This document shows positions 8,675-17,119 of a DNA stretch of 64,000 nt, in pieces. The notes below the pieces were generated by a model. That model saw nothing but the letters and a program-made list of their open reading frames with translations, had not been told where the DNA came from and made no database searches. Positions within the stretch are counted from its first letter, which is position 1. Every line of letters begins with the position of its first letter. Origin of the DNA: Tepidimonas sediminis (lineage in GTDB: Bacteria > Pseudomonadota > Gammaproteobacteria > Burkholderiales > Burkholderiaceae_C). Both the position numbers and the translations under genes were made by a program. Location: assembly GCF_007556605.1 (NCBI RefSeq), contig NZ_VJND01000010.1:1-64000 (forward strand), read 5' to 3'.

Positions 8675-9004
8675 TCAGCGCGCGATCCCGAGGAAGAGCG
8701 CCAGGCAGCGCTCGACCTGCAGCATCGTGTCGGCTTCCAGCCGCCCGAACGCCGGCCCGAGCTTGTCGCGTGGCAGCGTCATCACCTTGTCGACCATGAC
8801 TTGCGAGGTCTTGCGCAGGCCGTTGGCCGGCGACGGCTCGACGGTGACGCGCAGCAGGGGCGCTTCCACCAGCGTGCCGGTGACGAGCAGCACGCAGACG
8901 CTCGGGTGGGTGTCGAACAGGTCCGACTGGATGACGAGCGCCGGGCGCGGCTTGCCGAAGTCGCCCGACAACGCCACCGTCACCAGATCGCCGCGGCGCG
9001 CCAT
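8675..9004 (-). CDS. PemK/MazF-family endoribonuclease toxin
   Basis: A 109-aa protein with the MazF fold signature: MARRGDLVTVALSGDFGKPRPALVIQ at the N terminus, then VCVLLVTGTLVEAPLLRVTVEP, and KTSQVMVDKVMTLPRDKLG near the middle, where the conserved Ser/Thr-Gln and Asp-Lys residues lie. MazF toxins cleave mRNA at short motifs; the target motif cannot be read from sequence. It is 15 bp downstream of its likely antitoxin in one operon. The stop is adjacent to the stop of the convergent MBL gene. Confidence 0.88.
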   Translation of the reverse strand: MARRGDLVTVALSGDFGKPRPALVIQSDLFDTHPSVCVLLVTGTLVEAPLLRVTVEPSPANGLRKTSQVMVDKVMTLPRDKLGPAFGRLEADTMLQVERCLALFLGIAR

Positions 9005-9019
9005 CGCGCTTGACCCGGT

Positions 9020-9241
9020 TCAGTCGGTCCAGCCATCCACCCGGGCCAGGGCCTCGTCCGTCCAGCGCGCCAGCTCCGCATCGCGCGCATCGGCCTGCGC
9101 CACGCGCGCACTCTGCTGCCGGCACGTCTCGGCGAAGCCGGGCTGGCGCGTGTCCGGCACCCAGATCTGCACCAGCCGCAGGCCGCTGCGGCGCTTGCGC
9201 TCGCGGGCGCGGGCGACACGGACGGCGGCGGGGGTGGACAC
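9020..9241 (-). CDS. MazE-type antitoxin (DUF3018-like)
   Basis: A 73-aa basic protein beginning VSTPAAVRVARARERKRRSG and carrying LRLVQIWVPDTRQPGFAETC, characteristic of the small DUF3018-type antitoxins paired with MazF-like toxins. The N-terminal basic part should bind DNA and the C-terminal helices (AQADARDAELARWTDEALAR) should cover the toxin. I chose GTG at 9239-9241 because AGAGGAG lies 8 nt upstream; in-frame ATG codons at 9265 and 9280 fall inside the operator-promoter region. Antitoxin first, toxin second is the normal order. Confidence 0.8.
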   Translation of the reverse strand: MSTPAAVRVARARERKRRSGLRLVQIWVPDTRQPGFAETCRQQSARVAQADARDAELARWTDEALARVDGWTD

Positions 9242-9257
9242 GGGGCAGGCTCCTCTT

Positions 9258-9276
9258 TGCAACATGTTGCAGCATA
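9258..9276 (-). promoter_or_regulatory. Palindromic operator and -10 of the MazEF-like operon
   Basis: A perfect 14-bp palindrome, TGCAACATGTTGCA, occupies 9258-9271. On the minus strand TATGCT at 9276-9271 could be the -10, so the palindrome would cover the transcription start, 17 bp before the GTG start. This is the expected site for repression by the antitoxin or toxin-antitoxin complex. Confidence 0.55.
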
Positions 9277-9310
9277 GCACCGGCTGTGGCCGTGGCGCAA
9301 CGGGCCGCCG

Positions 9311-10153
9311 CTACCCCGCGCGGCGCGCCTGTTCGTACAGCGCCTCGACCTTGGGGATGTTGGCCTCCAGGTCGCGGATGCGGCTCGGGCCGCTGGGGTG
9401 GGTGGAGAGGAACTCCAGCCCGTTGCCGCCGGCCACCTGCGCCATCTTCTGCCACAGCGTGACGCTGGCGCGCGGGTCGTAGGCGCCGCGCGCGGCCAGC
9501 TCCAGGCCCACCAAGTCGGCCTCGGTCTCGTCCTCGCGGCTGAACTTGAGCGACAGCAGCTGCGTACCCAGATCCGCCGCCAGCCGCCCGAGGTCGCCCA
9601 GCCCGAGCAGCTGCGCCCCGAGCGACAGGCCGATGCCCGTGGCCTGCGTCTTGGCAATGCGCGAGCGCGCGTGCTCGCGCAGCGCGTGCGCCATCTCGTG
9701 GCCCATGACCATCGCCGCCTCGTCGTCGCTCAAGCGCAGCTGGTCGAGGATGCCGGTGAAGAAGGCGATCTTGCCGCCCGGCATGCAGAAGGCGTTGATC
9801 TGCTTGCTGCCGATCAGGTTGACCTCCCAGCGCCACTGGCGCGCGCGCTCGTTCCACGGCAGCGTGTGCGGCACCAGCCGCTGGGCGATGGCGCGCAGCC
9901 GGCGCAGCTGCGGATGGTCGTCTGGAGCCAGCGCCCCCTTGGCGCGCGCCTGCGCCAGCAGCTGCGCGTACTGCTGCGCGGCGGCGGCCTCCAGCTGGCC
10001 GGCCGGCACCAGGTTGCGCATCGTCGACGGCGGCCCGACCTGCACCTGGGCCGGCGCCGGCGCGAACGCCAGCCCGGCCGCCGCCGCCCCGGCGGCGCGC
10101 AGAAACCCCCGGCGGTCGGCCAGGGCCCCCTTGGCGATGCACATCCAGCACAT
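9311..10153 (-). CDS. M48-family zinc metallopeptidase, exported (BepA/LoiP-like)
   Basis: A 280-aa peptidase with the zinc motif GHEMAHAL (HExxH) and the downstream EDETEADLVGLELAARGAYDP that supplies the third ligand, typical of periplasmic M48 peptidases that act on outer-membrane proteins. The N terminus has ADRRGFLRAAGAAAAGLAF, a twin-arginine signal (RRGFLR) followed by a hydrophobic stretch ending APAPA, so export by Tat is likely, which is unusual for this family. ATG at 10153 is used; ATG at 10144 is possible. No TPR domain follows. It is divergent from the AmpG-like permease. Confidence 0.85.
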   Translation of the reverse strand: MCWMCIAKGALADRRGFLRAAGAAAAGLAFAPAPAQVQVGPPSTMRNLVPAGQLEAAAAQQYAQLLAQARAKGALAPDDHPQLRRLRAIAQRLVPHTLPWNERARQWRWEVNLIGSKQINAFCMPGGKIAFFTGILDQLRLSDDEAAMVMGHEMAHALREHARSRIAKTQATGIGLSLGAQLLGLGDLGRLAADLGTQLLSLKFSREDETEADLVGLELAARGAYDPRASVTLWQKMAQVAGGNGLEFLSTHPSGPSRIRDLEANIPKVEALYEQARRAG

Positions 10154-10228
10154 GCGCGCATGATAGGCACAATGGATGCCCGCGTGCGTGACGAAGCGTT
10201 GCGCCGCGCAACCGTCCGTCACCACCCG

Positions 10229-11782
10229 ATGCCCGCCCTCACCGAGCCCGCCCCCCGCCCCGCCGCCGGCCGCGAACCCTGGTGGCGCCTGCTGCGCGAC
10301 GCGCGCGTGCTGGTGATGCTGGCGCTGGGCTTTGCCGCCGGGCTGCCGCTGCTGCTGATCTTCTCGTCGCTGTCGCTGTGGCTCGGCGAGGCGGGCGTGG
10401 AGCGGCGCGCGGTGACCTTCTTCAGCTGGGCGGCGCTGGCGTACTCGTTCAAGTTCGTCTGGGCGCCGCTGGTGGACCGGCTGCCGCTGCCTGGGCTGAC
10501 CGCGCGTCTCGGCCGGCGGCGCGGCTGGCTGCTGCTGGCGCAGCTGGGCGTCATCGGCGCCATCCTCGGCATGGCCGCCACCGATCCGGCCGCCGGCCCG
10601 GCGGCGCTGGTGCGCATGGCGGCGTTTGCGGTGCTGCTGGGCTTTGCCTCGGCCACGCAGGACGTCGTCATCGACGCCTACCGCATCGAGCTGGCGCCGC
10701 CCGAGCGGCAGGGGCTGCTGTCGGCGGCTTACGTGGCCGGCTACCGGCTCGGCATGGTGGTCACCGGCGCCGGCGTGCTGTTCCTGGCCGCGGCGTGGGG
10801 CTCGGCCAAGGGCGCCTACGCCTACGAGGCGTGGGCGGCGGCGTACGCGGCGGCGGCGGCGGCGATGCTGCTGGGCGTGCTGACCACGCTGCTGGCGCCG
10901 GAGCCGTCGGTGACCGTGGCGGACGGCAGCGCGCCAGCCGGCGGCCATGCGCGGCTGCTGGCGGTGTTCCTGCTGGCGGTGGCCGCGTTCGTGGCCGTGT
11001 TCTGGGGCGTCGGCGCGGGGTACGCCCGGCTCGGCTGGGGGGAGCTGTCGGCCCTGCCGGCGCTGCTGCTGGAGGCGCTGCGCCTCGGGGCGGCGCTCGC
11101 GGCGGCGTTCGGCGTCGGCGCGCTGCTGGTGCGCGCGGGGCTGGCCAGCCGCGCCGCGGCACGCGAGACGTGGGTCGAGCCGGTGCGCGCGTTCTTCGTG
11201 CGCCACGGCGTGCGCGACGCCGTGCTGCTGCTGGCGCTGATCGGCACCTACCGCATCGCCGACATCGTGCTCGGGGTCATCTCCAACGTCTTCTACCAGG
11301 ACCTGGGCTTTGCCAAACCGGACATCGCCGCCGCGGTCAAGACGTTCGGCGTCATCGTCAGCATCGCCGGCGGCTTCGTCGGCGGGGTGCTGGCCACGCG
11401 GCTGGGCGTGCTGCGCGCGCTGGGCTGGGGGGCGCTGCTGGCGGCGCTGACCAACCTCGGTTTCGTCGCGCTGGCGCTGGCCGGGCCGGTGCGCTGGGGG
11501 CTGTACGCGGTGGTGGCGGCGGACAACCTGGCCGCGGGGTTTGCCAGCGCGGCCTTCGTCGCGTTCCTCTCCAGCCTGACGCAGGTGCGCTTCACCGCGG
11601 TGCAGTACGCGATCTTCAGCTCGCTGATGACGCTGCTGCCCAAGGCGCTGGGCGGCTACGCCGGCGCGCTGGTCGACGCCCTGGGCTACCCGGGCTTCTT
11701 CGTGCTGACGACGCTGCTCGGGCTGCCGGTGCTCGCGCTGGTGGCACGGGTGCGGCGGCGCTGGGGCACGGCGGTCGGCTGA
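10229..11782 (+). CDS. AmpG-like MFS permease (muropeptide transport)
   Basis: A 517-aa polytopic major facilitator protein. LALGFAAGLPLLLIFSSLSLWL forms the first helix and SFKFVWAPLVDRLPLP and GFASATQDVVIDAYRIE are AmpG hallmarks. The second half has IGTYRIADIVLGVISNVFYQDLGF and FSSLMTLLPKALGGYAGAL. AmpG carries anhydro-muropeptides into the cytoplasm for wall recycling; an mltA lytic transglycosylase is encoded at 49.8-51.1 kb. The start is uncertain: ATG 10229 is conservative, GTG 10184 would fit a leaderless message from CACAAT at 10168-10173, and ATG 10172 overlaps that hexamer. Confidence 0.85.
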   Translation: MPALTEPAPRPAAGREPWWRLLRDARVLVMLALGFAAGLPLLLIFSSLSLWLGEAGVERRAVTFFSWAALAYSFKFVWAPLVDRLPLPGLTARLGRRRGWLLLAQLGVIGAILGMAATDPAAGPAALVRMAAFAVLLGFASATQDVVIDAYRIELAPPERQGLLSAAYVAGYRLGMVVTGAGVLFLAAAWGSAKGAYAYEAWAAAYAAAAAAMLLGVLTTLLAPEPSVTVADGSAPAGGHARLLAVFLLAVAAFVAVFWGVGAGYARLGWGELSALPALLLEALRLGAALAAAFGVGALLVRAGLASRAAARETWVEPVRAFFVRHGVRDAVLLLALIGTYRIADIVLGVISNVFYQDLGFAKPDIAAAVKTFGVIVSIAGGFVGGVLATRLGVLRALGWGALLAALTNLGFVALALAGPVRWGLYAVVAADNLAAGFASAAFVAFLSSLTQVRFTAVQYAIFSSLMTLLPKALGGYAGALVDALGYPGFFVLTTLLGLPVLALVARVRRRWGTAVG

Positions 11783-11847
11783 TGCGCCGCCTCCCCCAAA
11801 CGGGGGATGTGCAGGCGCAGCAAACGGTTCGAAAATATCACTTGAGC

Positions 11848-11989
11848 GCTGTCACACGCCACCCGCCCCTCGGCCCCAGCCGCAGGCGGGGTCGAGGGAG
11901 CCGCAGGTGTGGCGTGGCAGTCGCCCCGTTCCCAACGACGTCCTGATGGACTTGGCCGCTTCGGCTCTGCCCGGGCGGCCTCTTTTTTC
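11848..11989 (+). ncRNA. Candidate small structured RNA ending in a terminator
   Basis: The 233 bp between the AmpG-like gene and the thioesterase hold no convincing ORF but strong RNA structure. A CCCCCAAACGGGGG hairpin (about 11792-11805) follows the AmpG stop. Then CCTCGGCCCC pairs with GGGGTCGAGG around AGCCGCAGGC, nested between ACGCCAC and GTGGCGT, and the whole ends at a good terminator at 11954-11989. An AT-rich patch near 11830-11842 could be the promoter. It may equally be a structured 3' UTR of the permease gene. Confidence 0.3.
11954..11989 (+). terminator. Rho-independent terminator
   Basis: GGCCGC (11954-11959) pairs with GCGGCC (11975-11980) around a 15-nt loop, followed by TCTTTTTTC. 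It ends either the AmpG-like transcript or an independent small RNA. Confidence 0.7.
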
Positions 11990-12015
11990 GCCTCGTGCCG
12001 GCTCGGGTGTGGCCT

Positions 12016-12471
12016 TCAGCCCGCCGACGCGGGGGCGCCGGCCGGTGCCGCGGGCTTGGGCACCGGGCGCGGGCGCCCATGTTCGTCGATCGCGACGTAG
12101 GTCAGCGTCGCCTCGGTGACCTTGACGCACTGGTACTGCGGGCGCTGGCGCTCGGCCCACACCTCCACCTGCACGGTGATCGAGGTGTGGCCGATGCGCT
12201 CGATGTGGGCGTAGAAGCTGAGCAGGTCGCCGACCTTGACCGGCTGCTTGAAGACGAACTGGTTGACCGCCACGGTGGCGAAGCGCCCGCCCATGTGGCG
12301 CGCCGGCAGCACCGAGCCGGCCAGGTCCACCTGCGCCATGACCCAGCCGCCGAAGATGTCGCCGTTGGCGTTGACGTCAGCCGGCATCGGGATGACGCGC
12401 AGCACGAGCTCCTTGTCCTGGGGGAGGCAGGCCCCCGTGGGGGGCGGTACGATTGCAGGTTTCGGTTCCAT
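12016..12471 (-). CDS. Acyl-CoA thioesterase, hotdog fold (YciA type)
   Basis: A 151-aa hotdog-fold hydrolase. The segment VIPMPADVNANGDIFGGWVMAQVDLAG contains the N-x-x-G-D-I-F-G-G-W pattern of YciA-type thioesterases with the catalytic Asp. FATVAVNQFVFKQPVKVGDLLSFYA and the ending EATLTYVAIDEHGRPRPVP also match. These enzymes hydrolyse a wide range of acyl-CoAs. The ATG at 12469-12471 has no ribosome site but GACAAT sits 8 nt before it. Its start is only 18 bp from the divergent ABC exporter start. Confidence 0.93.
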   Translation of the reverse strand: MEPKPAIVPPPTGACLPQDKELVLRVIPMPADVNANGDIFGGWVMAQVDLAGSVLPARHMGGRFATVAVNQFVFKQPVKVGDLLSFYAHIERIGHTSITVQVEVWAERQRPQYQCVKVTEATLTYVAIDEHGRPRPVPKPAAPAGAPASAG

Positions 12472-12479
12472 GACGGCGG

Positions 12480-12485
12480 ATTGTC
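12480..12485 (-). promoter_or_regulatory. -10-like hexamer GACAAT, leaderless start for the thioesterase
   Basis: Read on the minus strand, GACAAT ends 8 nt before the ATG at 12471. It lies inside the 18-bp gap between two divergent start codons, so the ABC transporter promoter must lie within the thioesterase gene; TACGAT at 12448-12453 is one candidate. Confidence 0.5.
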
Positions 12486-12489
12486 GACG

Positions 12490-14334
12490 ATGAAGCGTGA
12501 GCGCGCGCTGCCGCTGCCGGCCGGCGCCCAGCCGGCAGCGGGTGCCCCGGCGGCACCGGACGAGGACATGCGCACGCTGCGGCGCCTGCTGCCGTGGCTG
12601 CGGCCGTGGCGCACGCGGGTGGCGCTGGCCCTGCTGCTGATGGTGGCGGCCAAGCTGGCCACCGTGGGGGTACCGCTGCTGCTCAAGGCCCTGGTCGATG
12701 CGCTCACGCCGCTGCCGGGCCTCGGCGCACAGGGCACGGCGCTGGTGCTGGTGCCGGCGGCGCTGGTGGCGGCCTACGGGCTGCTGCGCTGGTGCAGCTC
12801 CCTGCTGGCGGAGCTGCGCGAGCTCGTGATGCTGCGCGCCACCGAGGGGGTGACGCGCGCGCTGGCGCTGCGCGCCTTCGAGCATCTGCACGCGCTGGGC
12901 CTGCGCTTCCACCTGGAGCGTCAGACCGGCGCGCTGACGCGCGACCTGGAGCGCGGCACGCGCGCGTTGCAGTCGCTGGTGTCGTACGCGCTCTACAGCG
13001 TGGTGCCGACGCTGGTGGAGGTGGCGCTGGTGCTGGCGCTGCTGATCTGGCGCTTCGACGTCGGCTACGCCGCCATCACCGCCGCGGCGTTGGTGCTGTA
13101 CGTGGTCTTCACCGTGCGCGTGACGCAGTGGCGCACCCGCATCCGCCGCCGCATGAACGAGCTGGAATCGGCCAGCAGCGCACGCGCGGTCGATGCGCTG
13201 CTCAACTTCGAGACCGTCAAGTACTTCAACAACGAGGCGTGGGAGGCGCGCCGCTACGACGACAGCCTGCAGCGCCTGGGGCGCGCGCGGGCGCAGACGC
13301 AGCAGTCGCTGTCGCTGCTCAACGCCGGCCAGCAGCTCATCATCGCCGTGGCGCTGGTGGCGCTGCTGTGGCGCGCCACGCAGGGCGTGCTGGACGGCCG
13401 CCTGACGCTGGGCGACCTGGTGATGATCAACGCCTTCCTCATCCAGCTCTACCTGCCGCTGAACTTCCTCGGCGTGCTCTACCGCGAGATCCGTCAGAGC
13501 CTGACCGACCTCGGACGCCTGTTCGCGCTGCTGGACCGTGCGCCGGAGGTCACCGACGCGCCGGATGCCCGGCCGCTGCAGCTGCGCCATGCACCGCAGG
13601 TGCGCTTCGAGGACGTGCGCTTCGGCTACGACCCGCGGCGCCCGATCCTGCACGGGGTCGATCTGGAGATCCCGGCCGGCCGCACGGTGGCGGTGGTGGG
13701 GGCCTCCGGCGCCGGCAAGTCGACGCTCGTGCGCCTGCTGTTCCGCTTCTACGACGTCGACGGCGGCCGCATCACGGTCGACGGCCACGACATCCGCACG
13801 CTGACGCAGGCCAGCCTGCGCCGCGCCATCGGCATCGTGCCGCAGGACACCGTGCTGTTCAACGACACCATCGAGGTCAACATCCGCTACGGCCGCCCGG
13901 ATGCCAGCTTCGAGGAAGTGCGCGAGGCGGCGCGCGCGGCGCACATCCTGGACTTCATCGAAAGCCTGCCGCAGGGCTGGCAGACGGTGGTCGGCGAGCG
14001 CGGGCTCAAGCTGTCCGGCGGCGAAAAGCAGCGCGTGGCGATCGCGCGCACGCTGCTGAAGAACCCGCCGATCCTGGTGCTGGACGAGGCCACCTCGGCG
14101 CTCGACTCGGCCAGCGAGCGCGCGATCCAGACCGAGCTGCGGCGCCTGAGCGAGCGGCGCACGACACTGGTGATCGCGCACCGGCTCTCCACCGTGGTGG
14201 AGGCGCACGAGATCGTCGTGCTCGAGCAGGGCCGCGTGGTGGAACGGGGCACGCACGCCGAGCTGCTGGCGCGCGGCGGCGCCTACGCGCGGCTGTGGGC
14301 GCTGCAGCACAGCGCCACCGCGCCAGGCACCTGA
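12490..14334 (+). CDS. Atm1/HMT-type ABC exporter (fused permease and ATPase)
   Basis: A 614-aa half-transporter. The N-terminal part (about 35-340) has six predicted membrane helices starting RVALALLLMVAAKLATVGVP. The contact region DALLNFETVKYFNNEAWEARRYD is diagnostic of the Atm1 family that exports glutathione-linked compounds in metal or sulfur homeostasis. The ATPase domain has Walker A GASGAGKST, signature LSGGEKQRVAIAR, Walker B ILVLDEATSALD and the switch His in VIAHRLSTV. The cargo cannot be read from sequence. There is no ribosome site near the ATG. A LysR gene follows after 32 bp. Confidence 0.92.
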   Translation: MKRERALPLPAGAQPAAGAPAAPDEDMRTLRRLLPWLRPWRTRVALALLLMVAAKLATVGVPLLLKALVDALTPLPGLGAQGTALVLVPAALVAAYGLLRWCSSLLAELRELVMLRATEGVTRALALRAFEHLHALGLRFHLERQTGALTRDLERGTRALQSLVSYALYSVVPTLVEVALVLALLIWRFDVGYAAITAAALVLYVVFTVRVTQWRTRIRRRMNELESASSARAVDALLNFETVKYFNNEAWEARRYDDSLQRLGRARAQTQQSLSLLNAGQQLIIAVALVALLWRATQGVLDGRLTLGDLVMINAFLIQLYLPLNFLGVLYREIRQSLTDLGRLFALLDRAPEVTDAPDARPLQLRHAPQVRFEDVRFGYDPRRPILHGVDLEIPAGRTVAVVGASGAGKSTLVRLLFRFYDVDGGRITVDGHDIRTLTQASLRRAIGIVPQDTVLFNDTIEVNIRYGRPDASFEEVREAARAAHILDFIESLPQGWQTVVGERGLKLSGGEKQRVAIARTLLKNPPILVLDEATSALDSASERAIQTELRRLSERRTTLVIAHRLSTVVEAHEIVVLEQGRVVERGTHAELLARGGAYARLWALQHSATAPGT

Positions 14335-14366
14335 ACACACGACCGACACGAGGGAGGAGGCACAGC

Positions 14367-15293
14367 ATGGAGACCAAGTGGCTGGAGGATTTCGTCACGC
14401 TGGCCCAGACCGGCAGCTTCAGCCGCGCCGCGCAGCTGCGTCACGTGACGCAGCCGGCGTTTTCGCGCCGCATCCAGGCGCTGGAGGCATGGGCCGGCGT
14501 CGACCTGGTGGATCGCAGCACCTACCCGACGCGGCTGACCGAGGCCGGCCGCACGCTGCACACCCAGGCGCAGGAGCTGCTGCAGCAGCTGCACGCCACG
14601 CGCGCGCTGCTGCGCCTGCACGCGGCCGCCGCCGGCGACACGGTGGAATTCGCGGTGCCGCACACGCTGGCGTTCACCTTCTTTCCGGCCTGGCTCGGGC
14701 GGCTGCGCGCGCATCTGGGCACCGTCAAGACGCGGCTGGTGGCGCTCAACGTGCACGACGCGGTGCTGCGCTTCACCGAGGGCGGCTGCGACCTGCTGCT
14801 GGCCTACCACCACCCGAGCCAGCCGCTGGGACTGGATCCCGAGCGCCACGAGATGCTGACGCTGGCGCGCGAGGTGGTGGCCCCCTTCTGCCGCCCCGGT
14901 CCGGACGGCCGGCCGCTGATGCGACTGCCTGGCTCGGCCCACGCGCCGGTGCCCTACCTCGCCTACGCGCCCGGGGCTTACCTGGCGCGCGTGGTGGACT
15001 GGCTGCTGCGCCAGGCCCCGCAGCCGGTGCACCTGGAGCGCGTCTACGAGACCGACATGGCCGAAAGCCTCAAGGCCATGGCGATCGAAGGCCACGGCGT
15101 GGCCTTCCTGCCGGCCAGCGCGGTGCGGCCGGCACTGGCCGACGGCCGGCTGGTGGCCGCCGGCTGCGCCGAGGAAGGCTGGCACGTCGAGCTCGACATC
15201 CGCCTCTACCGCCGGCGTGGCGGTCGGCCCAAGCCGGCGGCGCAACGCCTGTGGGACGACGTGGCGCGGCTGCTGGCGGCGGAGCCGCCCTGA
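14367..15293 (+). CDS. LysR-family regulator, HypT/YjiE-like
   Basis: A 308-aa LysR regulator. It opens METKWLEDFVTLAQTGSFSR and continues with the helix-turn-helix RAAQLRHVTQPAFSRRIQAL. The METKWL opening and overall pattern resemble E. coli HypT (YjiE), a hypochlorite-responsive regulator activated by Met oxidation; whether this protein senses the same signal is unknown. The effector domain runs from about 90 to 300 (DTVEFAVPHTLAFTFFPAWL, AIEGHGVAFLPASAV). GGGAGGAGG lies 7 nt before the ATG. It is 32 bp after the ABC exporter in the same direction, so the two may be co-transcribed. Confidence 0.88.
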   Translation: METKWLEDFVTLAQTGSFSRAAQLRHVTQPAFSRRIQALEAWAGVDLVDRSTYPTRLTEAGRTLHTQAQELLQQLHATRALLRLHAAAAGDTVEFAVPHTLAFTFFPAWLGRLRAHLGTVKTRLVALNVHDAVLRFTEGGCDLLLAYHHPSQPLGLDPERHEMLTLAREVVAPFCRPGPDGRPLMRLPGSAHAPVPYLAYAPGAYLARVVDWLLRQAPQPVHLERVYETDMAESLKAMAIEGHGVAFLPASAVRPALADGRLVAAGCAEEGWHVELDIRLYRRRGGRPKPAAQRLWDDVARLLAAEPP

Positions 15294-15380
15294 CCGGGGC
15301 AGGGTTTACCGCCAGCCGGGCGCGCGTCAGGAAGCGGTAAGATCGCCCCACCTTCGAACCACCCGAGAAAGGAACGCAGC

Positions 15381-16274
15381 ATGAAAAAGTCTGTGCTCGC
15401 GCTGGCCCTGGCGGCCCTGGCGGCCACCGCCGCCCACGCCGACACCCTGGCCAAGATCAAGTCCACCGGCTCGGTCACCATGGGGGTGCGCGAATCGTCG
15501 GGCGTGCTGTCCTACACGCTGGGCGACGGCAAATACACCGGCTACCACGTCGAGCTGTGCCAGCGTGTGCTGGCCGACATCCAGAAGCAGCTCGGTCTGG
15601 CCAAGCTGGACATCAAGTACCAGCCCGTGACCTCGCAGAACCGCATTCCGCTGGTGCAGAACGGCACGGTCGACATCGAGTGCGGCTCCACCACCAACAA
15701 CCAGGCGCGCCAGCGTGACGTGGCGTTTGCCGTGACCACCTTCGTCGAGGAGGTGCGCATCGCGGTCAAGGCCAACTCGGGGATCAGCTCGATCAAGGAC
15801 TTGAACGGCAAGACGGTGGCCACGACCACCGGCACCACCTCGGTGCAGACGCTGCGCCGGCACGAGCGCGCCGGCGGCGTGGACTTCAAGGAGGTGTTCG
15901 GCAAGGATCACGCCGACAGCTTCCTGCTGCTGGAGTCGGGTCGGGCCGATGCCTTCGTGATGGACGGCTCGCTGCTGGCGGGGCTGATCGCGCGCTCCAA
16001 GAACCCCTCGGACTTCAAGATCGTCGGCGAGGTGCTCAGCGTCGAGCCGATCGCCATCATGTTCCGCAAGGACGACCCGGCGTTCAAGAAGGCGGTGGAC
16101 GACTCCATCATCGCGATGATGAAGTCCGGCGAACTCGCCAAGATCTACGACAAGTGGTTCATGCAGCCGACCCCGCCCAACGGCGTGCGCATGAACATGC
16201 CGATGAGCGAGGCGCTCAAGGCCGCCATCGCCAACCCGAACGACCGTCCGATGGAGGCGTACCAGGCCAAGTGA
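15381..16274 (+). CDS. gltI: Glutamate/aspartate ABC transporter, substrate-binding protein
   Basis: A 297-aa periplasmic binding protein of family 3. A Sec signal (MKKSVLALALAALAATAAHA) is cleaved before DTLAKIK. SVTMGVRESSGVLSYTLGDG, GYHVELCQRVLADIQ and VDIECGSTTNNQARQRDVAF match GltI-type glutamate/aspartate receptors. AAGGAACGCAGC precedes the ATG. It heads the gltIJKL cluster. A terminator-like hairpin lies directly after it, which would keep the receptor in excess over the membrane parts. Confidence 0.94.
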   Translation: MKKSVLALALAALAATAAHADTLAKIKSTGSVTMGVRESSGVLSYTLGDGKYTGYHVELCQRVLADIQKQLGLAKLDIKYQPVTSQNRIPLVQNGTVDIECGSTTNNQARQRDVAFAVTTFVEEVRIAVKANSGISSIKDLNGKTVATTTGTTSVQTLRRHERAGGVDFKEVFGKDHADSFLLLESGRADAFVMDGSLLAGLIARSKNPSDFKIVGEVLSVEPIAIMFRKDDPAFKKAVDDSIIAMMKSGELAKIYDKWFMQPTPPNGVRMNMPMSEALKAAIANPNDRPMEAYQAK

Positions 16275-16302
16275 CGGCCTGAGACGCCGCCGCGACGCAC
16301 GA

Positions 16303-16341
16303 CCCCGGGCGCCCAACGCGGTGCGCCGGGGATCGTTTTTT
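16303..16341 (+). terminator. Intra-operon terminator after gltI
   Basis: CCCCGGGCGC (16303-16312) pairs with GCGCCGGGG (16323-16331) with one bulged G, followed by ATCGTTTTTT. It lies 29 bp after the gltI stop and 20 bp before gltJ, so partial termination would lower permease and ATPase expression relative to the receptor. Confidence 0.75.
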
Positions 16342-16361
16342 GGCTTCGCCGGAGTCGATGC

Positions 16362-17117
16362 ATGCAATGGGACTGGCAAGTCTTCTGTGAGGACACCCTC
16401 ACGCGCGAGGTGCAGCCGCGCTGCTTCGGCCAGGGCGGCGACATCACGTACCTGGAGTGGATGCTGTCGGCCTGGGGCTGGACGGTGTCGGTGTCGCTGC
16501 TGGCGCTGCTGCTGGCGCTGCTGGTCGGCAGCGCCGTCGGCACGCTGCGCACGCTGCCCGCAAGCCCGTGGCTCGTGCGGCTGGGCAACGCCTGGGTGGA
16601 GCTGTTCCGCAACATCCCGCTGCTGGTGCAGATCTTCCTCTGGTACCACGTGATCCCGGCGCTGGTGCCGCCGCTCAAAGGCGTCTCAGGGTTCGTGCTG
16701 GTGGTGATCGCGCTGGGCCTGTTCACCTCGGCGCGCATTGCCGAGCAGGTCAAGAGCGGCATCCTGTCGCTGCCGCGCGGGCAGCGCAACGCCGCCCTGG
16801 CGCTGGGCCTGACGCAGGCGCAGGCATACCGCCACGTGCTGCTGCCGATGGCGTTTCGCATCATCATCCCGCCGCTGACCAGCGAGGCGATGAACGTGTT
16901 CAAGAACTCCTCGGTGGCGTTTGCGGTGTCGGTGGCGGAGCTGACGATGTTCGCGATGCAGGCGCAGGAGGAGACCGCGCGCGGCATCGAGATCTATCTC
17001 GCGGTCACCGCGCTGTATGTCGTGTCGGCGTTCGCGATCAACCGGCTGATGGCCTTCATCGAGCGGCGCGTGCGCGTGCCGGGCTTCATCGCCGCCGGCG
17101 GCGCGGGAGGGCACTGA
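16362..17117 (+). CDS. gltJ: Glutamate/aspartate ABC transporter permease
   Basis: A 251-aa HisM-type permease with an N-terminal [20 protein letters not shown] segment, PEB-type helices and the ATPase-contact EAA loop ([20 protein letters not shown]). GGAG lies 7 nt before the ATG. It is followed after 2 bp by gltK, so the two permeases are translated from one message and form a heterodimer in the inner membrane. Confidence 0.94.
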   Translation: MQWDWQVFCEDTLTREVQPRCFGQGGDITYLEWMLSAWGWTVSVSLLALLLALLVGSAVGTLRTLPASPWLVRLGNAWVELFRNIPLLVQIFLWYHVIPALVPPLKGVSGFVLVVIALGLFTSARIAEQVKSGILSLPRGQRNAALALGLTQAQAYRHVLLPMAFRIIIPPLTSEAMNVFKNSSVAFAVSVAELTMFAMQAQEETARGIEIYLAVTALYVVSAFAINRLMAFIERRVRVPGFIAAGGAGGH

Positions 17118-17119
17118 CC

